From Rhizobium sp. 2MFCol3.1 (lineage in GTDB: Bacteria > Pseudomonadota > Alphaproteobacteria > Rhizobiales > Rhizobiaceae), in assembly GCF_000377565.1 (NCBI RefSeq), contig NZ_KB898354.1:310001-374000 (forward strand): a stretch of DNA of 64,000 nt, in the 5' to 3' direction. The notes beneath the pieces were generated by a model. That model was not told the DNA's origin. It searched no databases and saw only the letters and a list, made by a program, of their open reading frames with translations. Both the position numbers and the translations under genes were made by a program. This document shows, one piece after another, positions 54,947 through 64,000 of the stretch (position 1 is the first letter of the stretch; each line of letters begins with the position of its first letter).

Positions 54947-57757
54947 TCACTGTCCCAGCCGTTCGAGGAGGGCGGGGATGTGGACCTGGTCGGTCTTGTA
55001 GTTGCCTGTGAGCATATACATCATGATGTTGACGCCGCTGCGGTAGGCGTATTCGCGCTGCGCCTCGTCAGGGGGCACGGTCGGCAGCAGCGGGACGCCA
55101 TTGTCGTCCACGGCCCATGCGCCGGCGAAATCATTGCCCGTGATCAGGATCGGCGAGACGCCGTCCGCGGTTGCCGCTGACTTGGCATTGTTGGAGCGGT
55201 TGTCCTGGCGCGCCTCGATCCAGAGCGGGCTGCCGGCATAGCGGCCGGGGAAGCTCGACAGAAGATAGAAGGACTTGGTCAGCACGTGGTCGGAGGGGAC
55301 CGGCTCCAGCGGCGGGATGTCGAGATTGGCGAGGATCTGCTGCAGCCGTTCGCCATTGGCGCTGCTGCCGCCACTGTTGTCGAGCGCGCTGAACTGGTCG
55401 CGGGTGTCGAAGAGAACGGTGCCGCCGGCGCGCATATAGGCGTCGATGCGGTTGATCGAGGCGGCAGACGGCATGGGCGCGGTGGCGGAAATCGGCCAGT
55501 AGATGATCGGATAGAAGGAGAGCTCGTCCTTCGTCAGGTCGAGGCCGACAGGGGCGGCGGGTTCGAGCGTGGTGCGGAAGGTGAGATATTCCGTCAGGCC
55601 CTCGAGGCCGCGCTCGGAGATGCGATCGACCTCGGCCTCGCCGGTGACGACATAGGCGAGGTGGGTGTTGTCGAGCCGCTGGAAGATCTGCTCGTCGCCG
55701 GGCTTGCTGTCGTCTGCGCGCGACTGGCTGGGCTGCACGAAGAAGGCCGCGCTGACAGCGACCGCGATCATCGCGGCCGTACGGGCTGCCGGGCGCAGGC
55801 GCGAGAAGGCGCCGCTCATGAACATCACGATCAGGCTGTCCGCAAGCAGGAGCAGGAAGGCGATGAGGAAGAGCGAGGGCTTGGCCGACCATGTCTCGCC
55901 GCCGATCAGGCCTTCGCGCACCAGCGTCACGCCCGAGGAATCGAGGGGTTTGAGTTCGGCGTTTGCGGGCAAGACGTTCAAGGCGGTGAACCCTTCCTCG
56001 GAGCCATAGAGGCCCGGCGGATTTTCGAAGCTGGCCAGAGGGGCGGCCTTGGCGTTGGGGATCAGCGGACGCGCGGCGCCGGTCTCGGTGGTGAGCGCGC
56101 CCTTGGCGGTCAGGAGCCGGAAGGGCGGCAGTGCTTCAGCGGTGGTGGCGCCGCCGGATTGCGAGGTGACGCCGCCGGAGCGCGACAGTTGCACGAGACG
56201 GCGCAGCATCTCGACGAAATTGCCTGAGATCGGCAGGTCGGACCATGTGGCCTCGGCACTGACGTGGAAGAGCACGATGCGGCCGGCATTCATCGGCTTC
56301 ATCGTCACCAGCGGCGTGCCGTCGGCAAGGCTTGCCCATGTGCGTTCGGCCAGATCCGGCGTCGGCTCGGCCAGCACCTGGCGCTTGACGGTGACATCGG
56401 TTGGGCGCGCCATGCCGGCGAAGGGGCCGAAATTGGGGAATTCCGCCAGTTGCTGCGGCTCGGTCCATGAGAGCGCGCCGCCAAGCGCGCGTTCGCCCTG
56501 GCGCAGTGTGACCGGTACCAGCGGATCATCGGCGGGGGCGGCGGCCAGGCGCGGGCCGGCGAAGCGGATGAGCGTGCCGCCATTGTTGATCCAGCGCTGC
56601 AGCGGATCATAGGTCTCCTGCGGCAGGCGGCCGATATCGGCCATGACGATGACCGAGGGGTTCTGCGCCAGGAGATCCGGAATGGAGGTGGCGAGGTCGG
56701 GCGCGTTCGGCTCGATCAGATCGGCATAGGGCTGCAGGGCGCGCTGGATGTAATAGAGCGGCGACAGCAGCGGCTGGAAGCTGTCGCTGGCCTCGCCCGA
56801 CAGAAGTACGACGCGGCGGCGCTTGAAGCCATCGTCAAGAAGATGGACGGCACCGGCCGTAGCGTGGTTGTCGATGCTGAGCCGCGCGAAGTCGTTGCGC
56901 ATCTCGAAGGGGGCGGTAATCGAGCCTGAGGCGACAGACTGGCCGGGCTGGAAGGAGACGGAGCCGGAGGCGATGGCGCGGCCCTGCGCGTCCTGCGCGG
57001 TCAGCGGCAGGGTGGCGGCCGAGGCGCCGTCGAGGCGGGTCGCGGTGACGGTCATGGCGTCGGCGGCGTTGTTGGCGCCTGTTATTGCCACCGTCTGGGC
57101 GGCGTCGCCGGCGATCAGGCGCAATTGGCCGGGCTGCAGGTCGGAAAGCTGGCGCACGGTGGCGTCGTTGTCCTTGGCGGCGGCGCCGTCGGTCAGGAAA
57201 GCGAGCGTGCCGGGATGCACGCCGTTCAGCGCCGCACGCAGCGCCTCGAAGGCGCGCTGGCGGTCGGGGACGAGCGGCTGCGGCTCGGCGGCGCGCAGCT
57301 TTTCGCGGGCGACGGCGGCGGTGCCGGCGACAGCATCATTGCTTGGGTCGGCGGTGAAGGTGATCGCGACGGGCAGGCCGGCGCTATCGGCGTCGTCGAT
57401 CAGCGCCTCGGCGGTCTCAACGCGGCGTTCCCAGTCGGGCGCGGTCGCCCAGCCATTATCGACGAAGAGCACGAGCGGGCCGCCCGCGGCGATCGAGCTG
57501 GTGCGCGGGTTGAAGACGGGATCGGCGATGGCGAGGATGACGGCGGCGGCAAGCAACATGCGCAGCAGCGTCAGCCACCAGGGGCTCTGCGCCGGCGTTT
57601 CCTCGCGCTTCAGAACGGTGGCGAGGATGCGCAGCGGCGGGAAGACTTCCGTCTTCGGGCGCGGCGGGGTCAGGCGCAGCAGCCACCAGATGACGGGAAG
57701 CGCCACGAGGGCGCCGAGAATGGCCGGATAGGCAAAGGCGAATGGAAGCGCGTTCAC
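54947..57757 (-). CDS. BatA/DUF4159 domain membrane protein (moxR operon)
   Basis: The protein is 936 residues. The N-terminal 80 or so are the aerotolerance BatA domain with two transmembrane helices (FAFAYPAILGALVALPVIWW; TLLRMLLAAAVILAIADPVF). A vWA-like part (GGPLVLFVDNGWATAPDWER) and a GATase-like segment follow. Two helices at about 632-680 precede DUF4159 (about 690-930, DEQIFQRLDNTHLAYVVTGE). The start is a GTG at 57757 overlapping the DUF58 stop by four bases (GTGA); the frame continues upstream only as a shadow. The whole protein is probably part of a MoxR-dependent envelope complex. Confidence 0.85.
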   Translation of the reverse strand: MNALPFAFAYPAILGALVALPVIWWLLRLTPPRPKTEVFPPLRILATVLKREETPAQSPWWLTLLRMLLAAAVILAIADPVFNPRTSSIAAGGPLVLFVDNGWATAPDWERRVETAEALIDDADSAGLPVAITFTADPSNDAVAGTAAVAREKLRAAEPQPLVPDRQRAFEALRAALNGVHPGTLAFLTDGAAAKDNDATVRQLSDLQPGQLRLIAGDAAQTVAITGANNAADAMTVTATRLDGASAATLPLTAQDAQGRAIASGSVSFQPGQSVASGSITAPFEMRNDFARLSIDNHATAGAVHLLDDGFKRRRVVLLSGEASDSFQPLLSPLYYIQRALQPYADLIEPNAPDLATSIPDLLAQNPSVIVMADIGRLPQETYDPLQRWINNGGTLIRFAGPRLAAAPADDPLVPVTLRQGERALGGALSWTEPQQLAEFPNFGPFAGMARPTDVTVKRQVLAEPTPDLAERTWASLADGTPLVTMKPMNAGRIVLFHVSAEATWSDLPISGNFVEMLRRLVQLSRSGGVTSQSGGATTAEALPPFRLLTAKGALTTETGAARPLIPNAKAAPLASFENPPGLYGSEEGFTALNVLPANAELKPLDSSGVTLVREGLIGGETWSAKPSLFLIAFLLLLADSLIVMFMSGAFSRLRPAARTAAMIAVAVSAAFFVQPSQSRADDSKPGDEQIFQRLDNTHLAYVVTGEAEVDRISERGLEGLTEYLTFRTTLEPAAPVGLDLTKDELSFYPIIYWPISATAPMPSAASINRIDAYMRAGGTVLFDTRDQFSALDNSGGSSANGERLQQILANLDIPPLEPVPSDHVLTKSFYLLSSFPGRYAGSPLWIEARQDNRSNNAKSAATADGVSPILITGNDFAGAWAVDDNGVPLLPTVPPDEAQREYAYRSGVNIMMYMLTGNYKTDQVHIPALLERLGQ

Positions 57758-58674
57758 AGCTGGCCTCCATGCGTTGCTTTCCCGGGCATGCCGGAGAGGT
57801 GCATGTGGACGGCGACCAGCGCCTCGGAGGCGAGGTGATCGGTGCGGTGGCTGACGAAGGTCCAGCCGAGGTGGCGCAAGCTCTGGCCAAGACCATCGCG
57901 GCGGCCGAGATAGGCGCGCGTATAGGCGTCGCGGATATTTTCGGCGCGGCCGGAGGTGAGCTTCGAGCCGGTCTCGGGATCGGTGAACTCGGTGCGGCCG
58001 GTATAGGGAAACAGCTCCTCGGCGGGATCGGCCACCTCGATGACATGGCCGCGCAGGCCGCGGCGGGCGAGCGGGCCGATGCGGGCCATCACGGCCTCGG
58101 CGTCGTCGAGGAAATCGCCGATCAGCACGAGATCGCTTGAGCCGCGGATCATGGCGGTATCGGGCAGGCCACCGGTCAAGGGCGCGTGCATCAGGGCGAC
58201 GGCCAGGCGCTCGGCGGCGTTGCGGGCGGAGATCGGCTCCATCACGCCGGGGCAGCCGACGCGTTCGCCGGAGCGGGCGAGTATTTCGGCGAGTGCCAGC
58301 ATGATGACGAGCGCACGGCTTTCCTTCGAGACGCTGCCGAAGGTCGACTTGTACATCATCGACGGCGACATGTCGGCCCAGAGCCAGATGGTGTGGGCGG
58401 CTTCCCACTCGCGGTCGCGGATATAGGTGTGGTCGTCGCGGGCCGAGCGGCGCCAGTCGATGCGCGCCAGGCTCTCGCCTTCGCTATAGGGCCGGAACTG
58501 CCAGAAATTCTCGCCGATGCCACGCTTGCGGCGGCCATGCCAGCCGGCGATCACTGTGTTGGCGATCCGCTTGGCCTCGACGAGGCAATCCGGCAGCAGG
58601 CTGGCGCGCTGCCTTGCACGTGCAAGGGCATCGCTGCCTGGGGTCGGAGTGACGGTCTGTCCGATCGATGCCAC
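57754..58674 (-). CDS. DUF58 protein (moxR operon)
   Basis: The protein is 306 residues. The signature [20 protein letters not shown], then [20 protein letters not shown], defines the DUF58 family, found beside MoxR ATPases. A vWA-like fold follows ([20 protein letters not shown]) with a DMSPS motif like a MIDAS motif. Its role in MoxR systems is as partner of the ATPase and of the membrane protein. The start is a GTG. It overlaps the next gene by four bases. Confidence 0.88.
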   Translation of the reverse strand: MASIGQTVTPTPGSDALARARQRASLLPDCLVEAKRIANTVIAGWHGRRKRGIGENFWQFRPYSEGESLARIDWRRSARDDHTYIRDREWEAAHTIWLWADMSPSMMYKSTFGSVSKESRALVIMLALAEILARSGERVGCPGVMEPISARNAAERLAVALMHAPLTGGLPDTAMIRGSSDLVLIGDFLDDAEAVMARIGPLARRGLRGHVIEVADPAEELFPYTGRTEFTDPETGSKLTSGRAENIRDAYTRAYLGRRDGLGQSLRHLGWTFVSHRTDHLASEALVAVHMHLSGMPGKATHGGQL

Positions 58675-58696
58675 GCGTGAGGCTTCCTTCCTGAGC

Positions 58697-59707
58697 TTAG
58701 CCCTTGGCCTGCTTCACCAGCCCGGCGATCACGTCGCGCACCGACATGCCCTCGGCGCGGGCGGCGAAGGTCAGCGCCATGCGGTGCTGCAGGACGGGTT
58801 CGGCCAGCGCGTGGACATCGTCGAGCGACGGGGCGAGGCGGCCTTCATAGAGCGCACGGGCGCGGGCGCAAAGCATCATCGCCTGGCCGGCGCGCGGACC
58901 GGGGCCCCAGGCGACGTTCTTGTCGGTGGCGGCGTTGCCCTGGCCGGGGCGGGCGGAGCGGACGAGCGCCAGGATGCCATCGACCACCTTGTCGCTGACG
59001 GGCATCTGACGGATCAGCGTCTGGATCTCGATCAGGCGCTCGGCACTGAGCACGGCCTGCGGCTTGGTTTCGGCAAGGCCGGTGGTGTCGAGCAGGATCT
59101 GCCGTTCGGCGGCGAGTTCGGGGTAGTTAACGTCGACCTGCAGCAGGAAGCGGTCGAGCTGTGCCTCGGGAAGCGGATAGGTGCCTTCCTGCTCCAGCGG
59201 GTTCTGGGTGGCGAGCACGTGGAAGGGCGTCGGCAGGTCGTAGCGCTGGCCGGCGACGGTGATGTGATACTCCTGCATCGACTGCAGCAGCGCCGACTGG
59301 GTGCGCGGCGAGGCGCGGTTGATTTCGTCGGCCATCAGGAGCTGGGCAAAGACGGGGCCCTTGACGAAGCGGAAGGAGCGGCGGCCGGTCTCGTCCTGGT
59401 CCATCACCTCGGAGCCGAGGATATCAGATGGCATCAGGTCGGGCGTGAACTGGATGCGGTTGGCGCCGAGGCCGAGCACTTCGCCGAGCGTGGTGACGAG
59501 CTTGGTCTTGGCGAGGCCGGGGACGCCGACGAGCAGGGCGTGGCCGCCCGAGAGCACGGCAAGCAGCGTGTTTTCGACGACGCTCTCCTGGCCGAAGATC
59601 ACCTTGGCGACCTCGCTCCTCACTGTGGCGATATCGGCAAGCGCTTTTTCTGCAGCGGCGACGATCGCCTTTTCATCGAGGGGGGCTTCGGTCTTCATCA
59701 TACCCAT
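58697..59707 (-). CDS. MoxR-family AAA+ ATPase
   Basis: The protein is 336 residues. Walker [10 protein letters not shown] is at 61-69 and Walker [13 protein letters not shown] at 123-134 (Asp127, Glu128). [20 protein letters not shown] is the sensor 1 region, a MoxR hallmark. It acts as a chaperone-type remodeller that loads or activates the membrane-bound vWA partners encoded downstream. GGAGAG precedes the ATG at 59707. It heads a four-gene operon. Confidence 0.93.
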   Translation of the reverse strand: MGMMKTEAPLDEKAIVAAAEKALADIATVRSEVAKVIFGQESVVENTLLAVLSGGHALLVGVPGLAKTKLVTTLGEVLGLGANRIQFTPDLMPSDILGSEVMDQDETGRRSFRFVKGPVFAQLLMADEINRASPRTQSALLQSMQEYHITVAGQRYDLPTPFHVLATQNPLEQEGTYPLPEAQLDRFLLQVDVNYPELAAERQILLDTTGLAETKPQAVLSAERLIEIQTLIRQMPVSDKVVDGILALVRSARPGQGNAATDKNVAWGPGPRAGQAMMLCARARALYEGRLAPSLDDVHALAEPVLQHRMALTFAARAEGMSVRDVIAGLVKQAKG

Positions 59708-59869
59708 CAGGCATCTCTCCAGCGGCTGATCTCATTCGTCGCGAATCGTCGGACTTTTACACGTGTGCCTCATACCCGATAGAGTTATGAAGATGTTGCG
59801 GGCTGACAAGTTCGTTTCGAATGACTATCTCGTGACATTCCTGCGTTAAGTGCAAACAGAGACGGAACA

Positions 59870-60493
59870 ATGGCAACCGAAGAGATCAAGGCAGCGACCG
59901 ATGCCGCGGATCTGGCCGCGCTGATTTCGCGCGCCGCGGGCGATGGTGGCGATGCGAAACGCGGTCTTCCGCCCGTCGAGAAATGGAATCCGCCGTTTTG
60001 TGGCGATATCGACATGGAGATCCGCGCCGACGGGACGTGGTTCTACATGGGGACGCCGATCGGCCGGGCGCCGCTGGTGCGGCTGTTTTCCACGGTTCTG
60101 CGCAAGGATGAGGATGGCAAGACATACCTCGTAACTCCTGTGGAAAAAGTCGGTATCCGGATCGTCGATGCGCCGTTCCTCGCTGTCGAGATGAACGCCT
60201 CCGTCAGGGACGGGCAGGCGGTGCTGACCTTTCGCACCAATGTCGGCGATGTCATCGAGGCTGGCAAGGCGCATCCGATCAGGTTTGTCATTCACGGCGA
60301 TAACAATGAGTTGAAGCCATACCTGCATGTGCGCGGGCGATTGGAGGCGCTGGTGTCGCGGGCTGTCATGTACCAGCTCGTGGAGCTTGGCGAGACTGTT
60401 GATGTCGATGGCGTCGCGATGTTCTGTCTGCGCTCCGGCGGCGAGACATTTCCCGTCATGCCGGCGGCCGAATTGGATGCGCTGTCGCGATGA
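59870..60493 (+). CDS. DUF1285 protein
   Basis: The protein is 207 residues with no signal or membrane segment. The stretch CGDIDMEIRADGTWFYMGTP near residue 44 and the later HGDNNELKPYLHVRGRLEAL are characteristic of DUF1285. Function unknown. It is the first gene of an operon with a CoA pyrophosphatase and the CCA-adding enzyme, overlapping the next gene by four bases, and it is divergent from moxR. Confidence 0.85.
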   Translation: MATEEIKAATDAADLAALISRAAGDGGDAKRGLPPVEKWNPPFCGDIDMEIRADGTWFYMGTPIGRAPLVRLFSTVLRKDEDGKTYLVTPVEKVGIRIVDAPFLAVEMNASVRDGQAVLTFRTNVGDVIEAGKAHPIRFVIHGDNNELKPYLHVRGRLEALVSRAVMYQLVELGETVDVDGVAMFCLRSGGETFPVMPAAELDALSR

Positions 60494-61140
60494 TAGATGT
60501 TCAGGCCAGAGACGGCGCGCTTTATTCCGCAGCCGAATTCAGACGCCGGGCAATGCACCAGATGGGCGGGCCGGTCGATCTGTCGTGGCGTGAGCATGGC
60601 GACCATATCCTCAATCCCGAGATCATCGCCCAGGTGGAGACCTTCAAGCTCAGGGACGCCGCCGTGCTGGTGCCTGTCATCGATGACGGCGACGAGGCGC
60701 GGGTGATCTTCACGCTGCGCACGTCGACACTGCGTAAACATTCCGGCCAGATCGCCTTTCCCGGCGGCAAGATCGATGGGGCGGACGAGACGCCGGAGCA
60801 AGCGGCGGTGCGAGAGGCCGACGAGGAGATCGGGCTGAAGGGTTCGTTCGTCGAGACGGTGGCGCGGCTGCCTGTTTATCTGGCCTCGACGGGGTTTCGC
60901 ATCACGCCCGTGCTGGCGGTGGTGCAGCCCGGCTTTGATCTCAAGCTCAATCCCGATGAGGTCGACGACGTCTTCGAGGTGCCGCTTTCCTTCCTGATGG
61001 CACCCGGCAATCACATTCGCGACAAGCGAATGATCGACGGGCTCGACCGACATTTCTATCGCATGCCCTATGAAACCAGAATGATCTGGGGCATCACCGC
61101 GGGCATTGTCCGCACGCTTTACGAAAGGCTTTACGCATGA
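60490..61140 (+). CDS. CoA pyrophosphatase-type Nudix hydrolase
   Basis: The protein is 216 residues. HSGQIAFPGGKIDGADETPE leads into the box, with READEEIGL ending it; the LRKHSGQIAFPGG sequence is the NudL/PCD1 (UPF0035) signature. The likely reaction is cleavage of CoA to 4'-phosphopantetheine and 3',5'-ADP. ATGA overlap with both neighbours shows operon structure. Confidence 0.92.
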   Translation: MIDVQARDGALYSAAEFRRRAMHQMGGPVDLSWREHGDHILNPEIIAQVETFKLRDAAVLVPVIDDGDEARVIFTLRTSTLRKHSGQIAFPGGKIDGADETPEQAAVREADEEIGLKGSFVETVARLPVYLASTGFRITPVLAVVQPGFDLKLNPDEVDDVFEVPLSFLMAPGNHIRDKRMIDGLDRHFYRMPYETRMIWGITAGIVRTLYERLYA

Positions 61141-62390
61141 CCAACCTTGCTCACGAAGCATGGTTCAACGACCCGGCGCTGAAGCGCGTTTTCTCGCTGC
61201 TGAATGCCGATGGCGGCGAGGGGCGCGTGGTGGGTGGCGCCGTGCGCAACAGCCTGATGGGCCTCGAGGTCAGCGATATCGACGTGGCGACGACTTTGAC
61301 GCCCGACGTGGTGATCGAGCGCGCCAACCAGGCCGGGATCAAGGCGGTGCCGACGGGTGTCGAGCATGGCACGGTGACGCTCGTCATCGACCGCAAGCCG
61401 TTCGAGGTGACGACGCTGCGCGCCGATGTCGAGACCGACGGACGGCGGGCGACGGTGGCGTTCAGCACGGACTGGCAGACGGATGCTGAGCGGCGCGACC
61501 TCACGATCAACGCGCTTTACGTGGGCGAAAGCGGCGAGGTGGTCGATCTCGTCGGCGGGCTTGCCGATATCGAGAAGCGCAACATCCGCTTCATCGGCGA
61601 TGCCGCGACCAGGATCAAGGAAGACTATCTGCGCATCCTGCGCTTTTTCCGCTTCTTTGCCTATTACGGCTCGGGGCGGCCGGATGCGGACGGGTTGCGG
61701 GCGGCCGCTGCTGCCCGCTCCAAGCTTTCGACGCTGTCGGCCGAGCGGGTGTGGTCGGAGATGCGCAAGTTGTTGTCGGCGGAAGATCCGGGGCGCGCGC
61801 TGTTGTGGATGCGCACCGTGGGCGCGCTGACGGAAATTCTGCCGGAAACGGAGAAGTGGGGCATCGACGCGATCCCGGCGCTGATCGCGACCGAGAAGGC
61901 GCTTGGCTGGGCGCCAGATCCGCTGCTGAGGTTGGCTTCTATCGTGCCGCCCGACGCCAAGCGGCTTGAGGCGATGGCGGTGCGGCTGAAGCTCGCCAAT
62001 GCGGAAGCGGCTGTGTTCAAGGCCTGGGCTAATGCGGCGCCTGTTAACGACGAGATGTCAATGGCGGCCTTCGACCGGCTGCTCTATCGCAATGGTGCCG
62101 AGGGTATCATCACGCGGCTGAAGTTGGCGCTCGCGGTGGCGCGGGGGAAGGCCGAGGGCGATATGGCGGAGATGGCGCGATCGGCGCGGCTGCACAAGCT
62201 GCTCGATCACGCCAATGCATGGATCAAGCCGAGCTTTCCTGTGAATGGCGGGGATGTGATGGCGGCAGGCATTCCGTCGGGCCGGCAGGTCGGGGAGACG
62301 CTGGCCGCGTTGGAAAATCAGTGGGTGGAGGAAAACTTCGCCTCCGACCGGGCGACGTTGCTCGCCCGGCTTTCCGATCGCGTGAAATAA
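61137..62390 (+). CDS. cca: CCA tRNA nucleotidyltransferase
   Basis: Adds or repairs the 3'-CCA of tRNA. The protein is 417 residues. GGAVRNSLMG at 33-42 and DIDVAT with Asp47 and Asp49 mark the class II nucleotidyltransferase head. The neck region holds the RRDLTINALY and EDYLRILRFFRFFAYY motifs. It is the last gene of its operon and overlaps the Nudix gene by four bases (ATGA). Confidence 0.95.
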   Translation: MTNLAHEAWFNDPALKRVFSLLNADGGEGRVVGGAVRNSLMGLEVSDIDVATTLTPDVVIERANQAGIKAVPTGVEHGTVTLVIDRKPFEVTTLRADVETDGRRATVAFSTDWQTDAERRDLTINALYVGESGEVVDLVGGLADIEKRNIRFIGDAATRIKEDYLRILRFFRFFAYYGSGRPDADGLRAAAAARSKLSTLSAERVWSEMRKLLSAEDPGRALLWMRTVGALTEILPETEKWGIDAIPALIATEKALGWAPDPLLRLASIVPPDAKRLEAMAVRLKLANAEAAVFKAWANAAPVNDEMSMAAFDRLLYRNGAEGIITRLKLALAVARGKAEGDMAEMARSARLHKLLDHANAWIKPSFPVNGGDVMAAGIPSGRQVGETLAALENQWVEENFASDRATLLARLSDRVK

Positions 62391-62408
62391 GGCGATCGCG
62401 TCAAATGA

Positions 62409-62594
62409 TCAGGCCGCGTTCGCTTCGTTGCGGATGCGGGCCTTGATGTTATCGACCATGTTTTCGCGGATGATGGTTTCGCCATGCGCGGATTTCATGT
62501 GGTCGACGGCGCGGCGCACGACTTCGGCGTCGTCGCTTGCGCGTGTGTGCCAGCTGCATCCGGGGACCAGCGTTCCACATTCGAAAAGTCTCAT
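62409..62594 (-). CDS. DUF1059 small protein
   Basis: The protein is 61 residues. MRLFECGTLVPGCSWHTRAS and HMKSAHGETIIRENMVDNIK match the DUF1059 family with its Cys/His pattern (Cys6, Cys13, His16, His37). An AGGAGGAGACG ribosome-binding site precedes the ATG. Function unknown; the Cys/His set suggests a metal or DNA-binding role. Confidence 0.85.
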   Translation of the reverse strand: MRLFECGTLVPGCSWHTRASDDAEVVRRAVDHMKSAHGETIIRENMVDNIKARIRNEANAA

Positions 62595-62746
62595 CGTCTC
62601 CTCCTGACTTGAGTTCTCAATGACGCTTATGCGTTTTGTGGGAATGCTCCAGGGACGGGAAGGTTCCGGCCGGTTGTCGCACCGGCCGTAGGGATCGCCG
62701 TTTCACGCGATCGTGGATATGTCCGTTCCCGGGCCCTTGAGCCCGA

Positions 62747-63007
62747 TTACTCGGGCATCGCCCAAGCGCGGTAGCAATCCGTGTGGGCGCTGTTGTTCTG
62801 GCCCTTGGTGCGGCGCGACAGCTCGTCTGCGGACAGGCCGCCGGCGAGTTGAAGCTTGACCTGTTCCACAAAGCAGGAAAGGGGCAGATCGGAACCGCTC
62901 TTGGCTTTCAGCGCTTCGGCCAGCCGGTTGAGCAGTTCAGGTGTGTCGATTGGGCGGGGTGGTTGTTGAGCACCTGCCGTCGCCGGTGTTCCACTCTGTA
63001 TCGTCAT
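62747..63007 (-). CDS. small hypothetical protein
   Basis: The protein is 86 residues beginning MTIQSGTPATAGAQQPPRPI. The first quarter is Pro/Gln/Ala-rich and probably disordered; the rest looks helical and ends KGQNNSAHTDCYRAWAMPE. GGAGGATTGTC before the ATG at 63007 supports the start. No family recognised. Monocistronic. Confidence 0.65.
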   Translation of the reverse strand: MTIQSGTPATAGAQQPPRPIDTPELLNRLAEALKAKSGSDLPLSCFVEQVKLQLAGGLSADELSRRTKGQNNSAHTDCYRAWAMPE

Positions 63008-63109
63008 GACAATCCTCCTCCGATTGTTGAACGCGTACATCTATGAAATGGGTATCCGGTCCGCTTATTAAAAGCCTCTCACACGCAGTTTACCGATCTT
63101 TCCTCCCAG

Positions 63110-64000
63110 TTACGGCCAGCGAACGGCGGGGGGTAGCGATGAGAGAATGGACTCGACATTCCCACCCGTTTTCAAGCCGAAGATCGTTCCCCGGTCATAT
63201 AGCAGATTGAACTCGACATATCGCCCACGGCGAATCAATTGTTCTTCACGATCTTGTTCTGTCCACTGTTTATTGAAGTTGGAGCGAACAATCCGTGGAT
63301 AAACCATGGCGAAGGCGCGGCCGACATCGCGCGTGAAGGCGAAATCGGCGCTCCAGCCGCCGGCTTCTTCGCTCGAATGCAGCCAGTCATAAAAGATGCC
63401 GCCGGTACCGCGCGCTTCGTTGCGGTGCTTGAGGAAGAAGTATTCGTCGCACCACTTCTTGTAGGCGTCGTAATCGGCAACGCCGGCGTGGCTGCGGCAG
63501 GCGATTTCCATCGCCTTGTGGAACAGGCGGGTGTCGTCGTCTTCCTGGGTGCGGCGCCGGTCGAGCACCGGCGTCAGGTCAGCGCCGCCGCCGAACCAGC
63601 GGCTCGATGTGACGACCATGCGGGTGTTCATGTGCACGGCGGGGACGTTGGGGTTCACGGGGTGAGCGATCAGCGAGATGCCCGAAGCCCAGAAGCGCGG
63701 ATCGTCCTTGGCGCCGGGCATCTGGGCGCGCAGGTCGGCGCTGAATTCGCCGTAGACGGTAGAGGTGTGGACGCCGACCTTTTCGAAGACGCGGCCTTCC
63801 ATCATCGACATGCGACCGCCGCCACCGGCGCCGTTCTCGCGCTTCCAGTCCTTGGCGACGAAGCGGCCGGGCTGACGATCGGAAAGCGGTCCTGCGAGCT
63901 CATCCTCGATCGCTTCGAAAGAGGCGCAGATCTGGTCGCGCAGGCCCTCGAACCAGGTGCGGGCCATTTCCTTCTTGTCCTCGATATCCGCGGGCAGGCC
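63110..64000 (-). CDS. hemF: coproporphyrinogen III oxidase, aerobic (5' end outside window)
   Basis: Oxygen-dependent conversion of coproporphyrinogen III to protoporphyrinogen IX in haem synthesis. The visible 297 residues include [32 protein letters not shown] signature and the C-terminal [20 protein letters not shown], leaving no doubt on identity. The frame runs off the right edge ([11 protein letters not shown] before the first internal Met), so the ATG at 63967 is probably not the true start. Confidence 0.95.
   Translation of the reverse strand, partial: GLPADIEDKKEMARTWFEGLRDQICASFEAIEDELAGPLSDRQPGRFVAKDWKRENGAGGGGRMSMMEGRVFEKVGVHTSTVYGEFSADLRAQMPGAKDDPRFWASGISLIAHPVNPNVPAVHMNTRMVVTSSRWFGGGADLTPVLDRRRTQEDDDTRLFHKAMEIACRSHAGVADYDAYKKWCDEYFFLKHRNEARGTGGIFYDWLHSSEEAGGWSADFAFTRDVGRAFAMVYPRIVRSNFNKQWTEQDREEQLIRRGRYVEFNLLYDRGTIFGLKTGGNVESILSSLPPAVRWP

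Noticed and set aside
53428..55011. Long plus-strand ORF of 527 codons opposite the 689-residue membrane protein
   Set aside because: It is the antisense shadow of a gene with clear membrane and domain structure; its residues are Gly/Arg/Asp/Val-rich low-complexity typical of high-GC shadows and it has no ribosome-binding site or domain.

Overview
The window looks like chromosomal DNA from a member of the Rhizobiaceae (Rhizobium/Agrobacterium type). Supporting signs are a fused anthranilate synthase trpE(G) behind a leader peptide ending in WWWAR, a choXWV choline ABC operon whose ChoX keeps the whole choline-binding aromatic box, a NolR-like ArsR regulator, a TGA-N9-TCA iron box before a haemoglobin-type TonB receptor, and RIME-like intergenic palindromes. 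Most of the sequence is high-GC core or common accessory metabolism. No rRNA, tRNA, intact insertion sequence, prophage or CRISPR array was recognised.

Layout. 0-1.5 kb: edge fragment, then an uncharacterised, visibly more A/T-rich lipoprotein plus small helical protein pair. 1.5-6.2 kb: kdgK, a GH13 alpha-glucosidase, a degraded antitoxin and adenine deaminase. 6.3-8 kb: an OhrR-like regulator divergent from a Tat-exported chloroperoxidase-type hydrolase. 8-13.7 kb: a branched-chain amino acid binding protein, the NolR-like regulator, a HugZ-like protein and choXWV. 14-21.4 kb: thymidine kinase, a coiled-coil protein, DUF2333, a LuxR-type regulator, UPF0114, formate-THF ligase and an extensin-like protein. 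21.5-26.4 kb: haemoglobin/haem receptor and the attenuated trpE(G). 26.4-31.3 kb: a repeat-rich stretch with a (CT)20 tract, three palindromic elements and a direct duplication of the end of a DUF2161 gene around a GlxA/isochorismatase block. 31.3-38.9 kb: secreted hypothetical protein, CDF transporter, queF, GT25, SASA esterase, DUF2076, a ClpP paralogue and a BenE-type permease. 38.9-41.5 kb: brnTA and leuA behind a leucine-rich leader peptide. 41.5-52.9 kb: ECF sigma/anti-sigma pair, TPR protein, phosphoesterase, Nudix, glutathionyl-hydroquinone reductase and several divergent regulator-target pairs. 52.9-62.4 kb: a four-gene moxR/DUF58/DUF4159 envelope operon divergent from DUF1285/Nudix/cca. 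The end holds DUF1059, a small hypothetical gene and hemF, which is cut by the window edge.

Regulatory features are the most informative part. Two amino-acid biosynthesis genes sit behind translated leaders (Trp and Leu codon runs). Several regulator-target pairs carry readable operator palindromes: tandem TGGAATG-T-CATTCCA sites for a TetR/flavin monooxygenase pair and twin TATCGCGATA sites for the OhrR-like pair. The least described candidate systems are the lipoprotein/small-protein pair and the moxR-DUF58-DUF4159-membrane protein operon. The assignments here come from reading the sequence, not from database searches.
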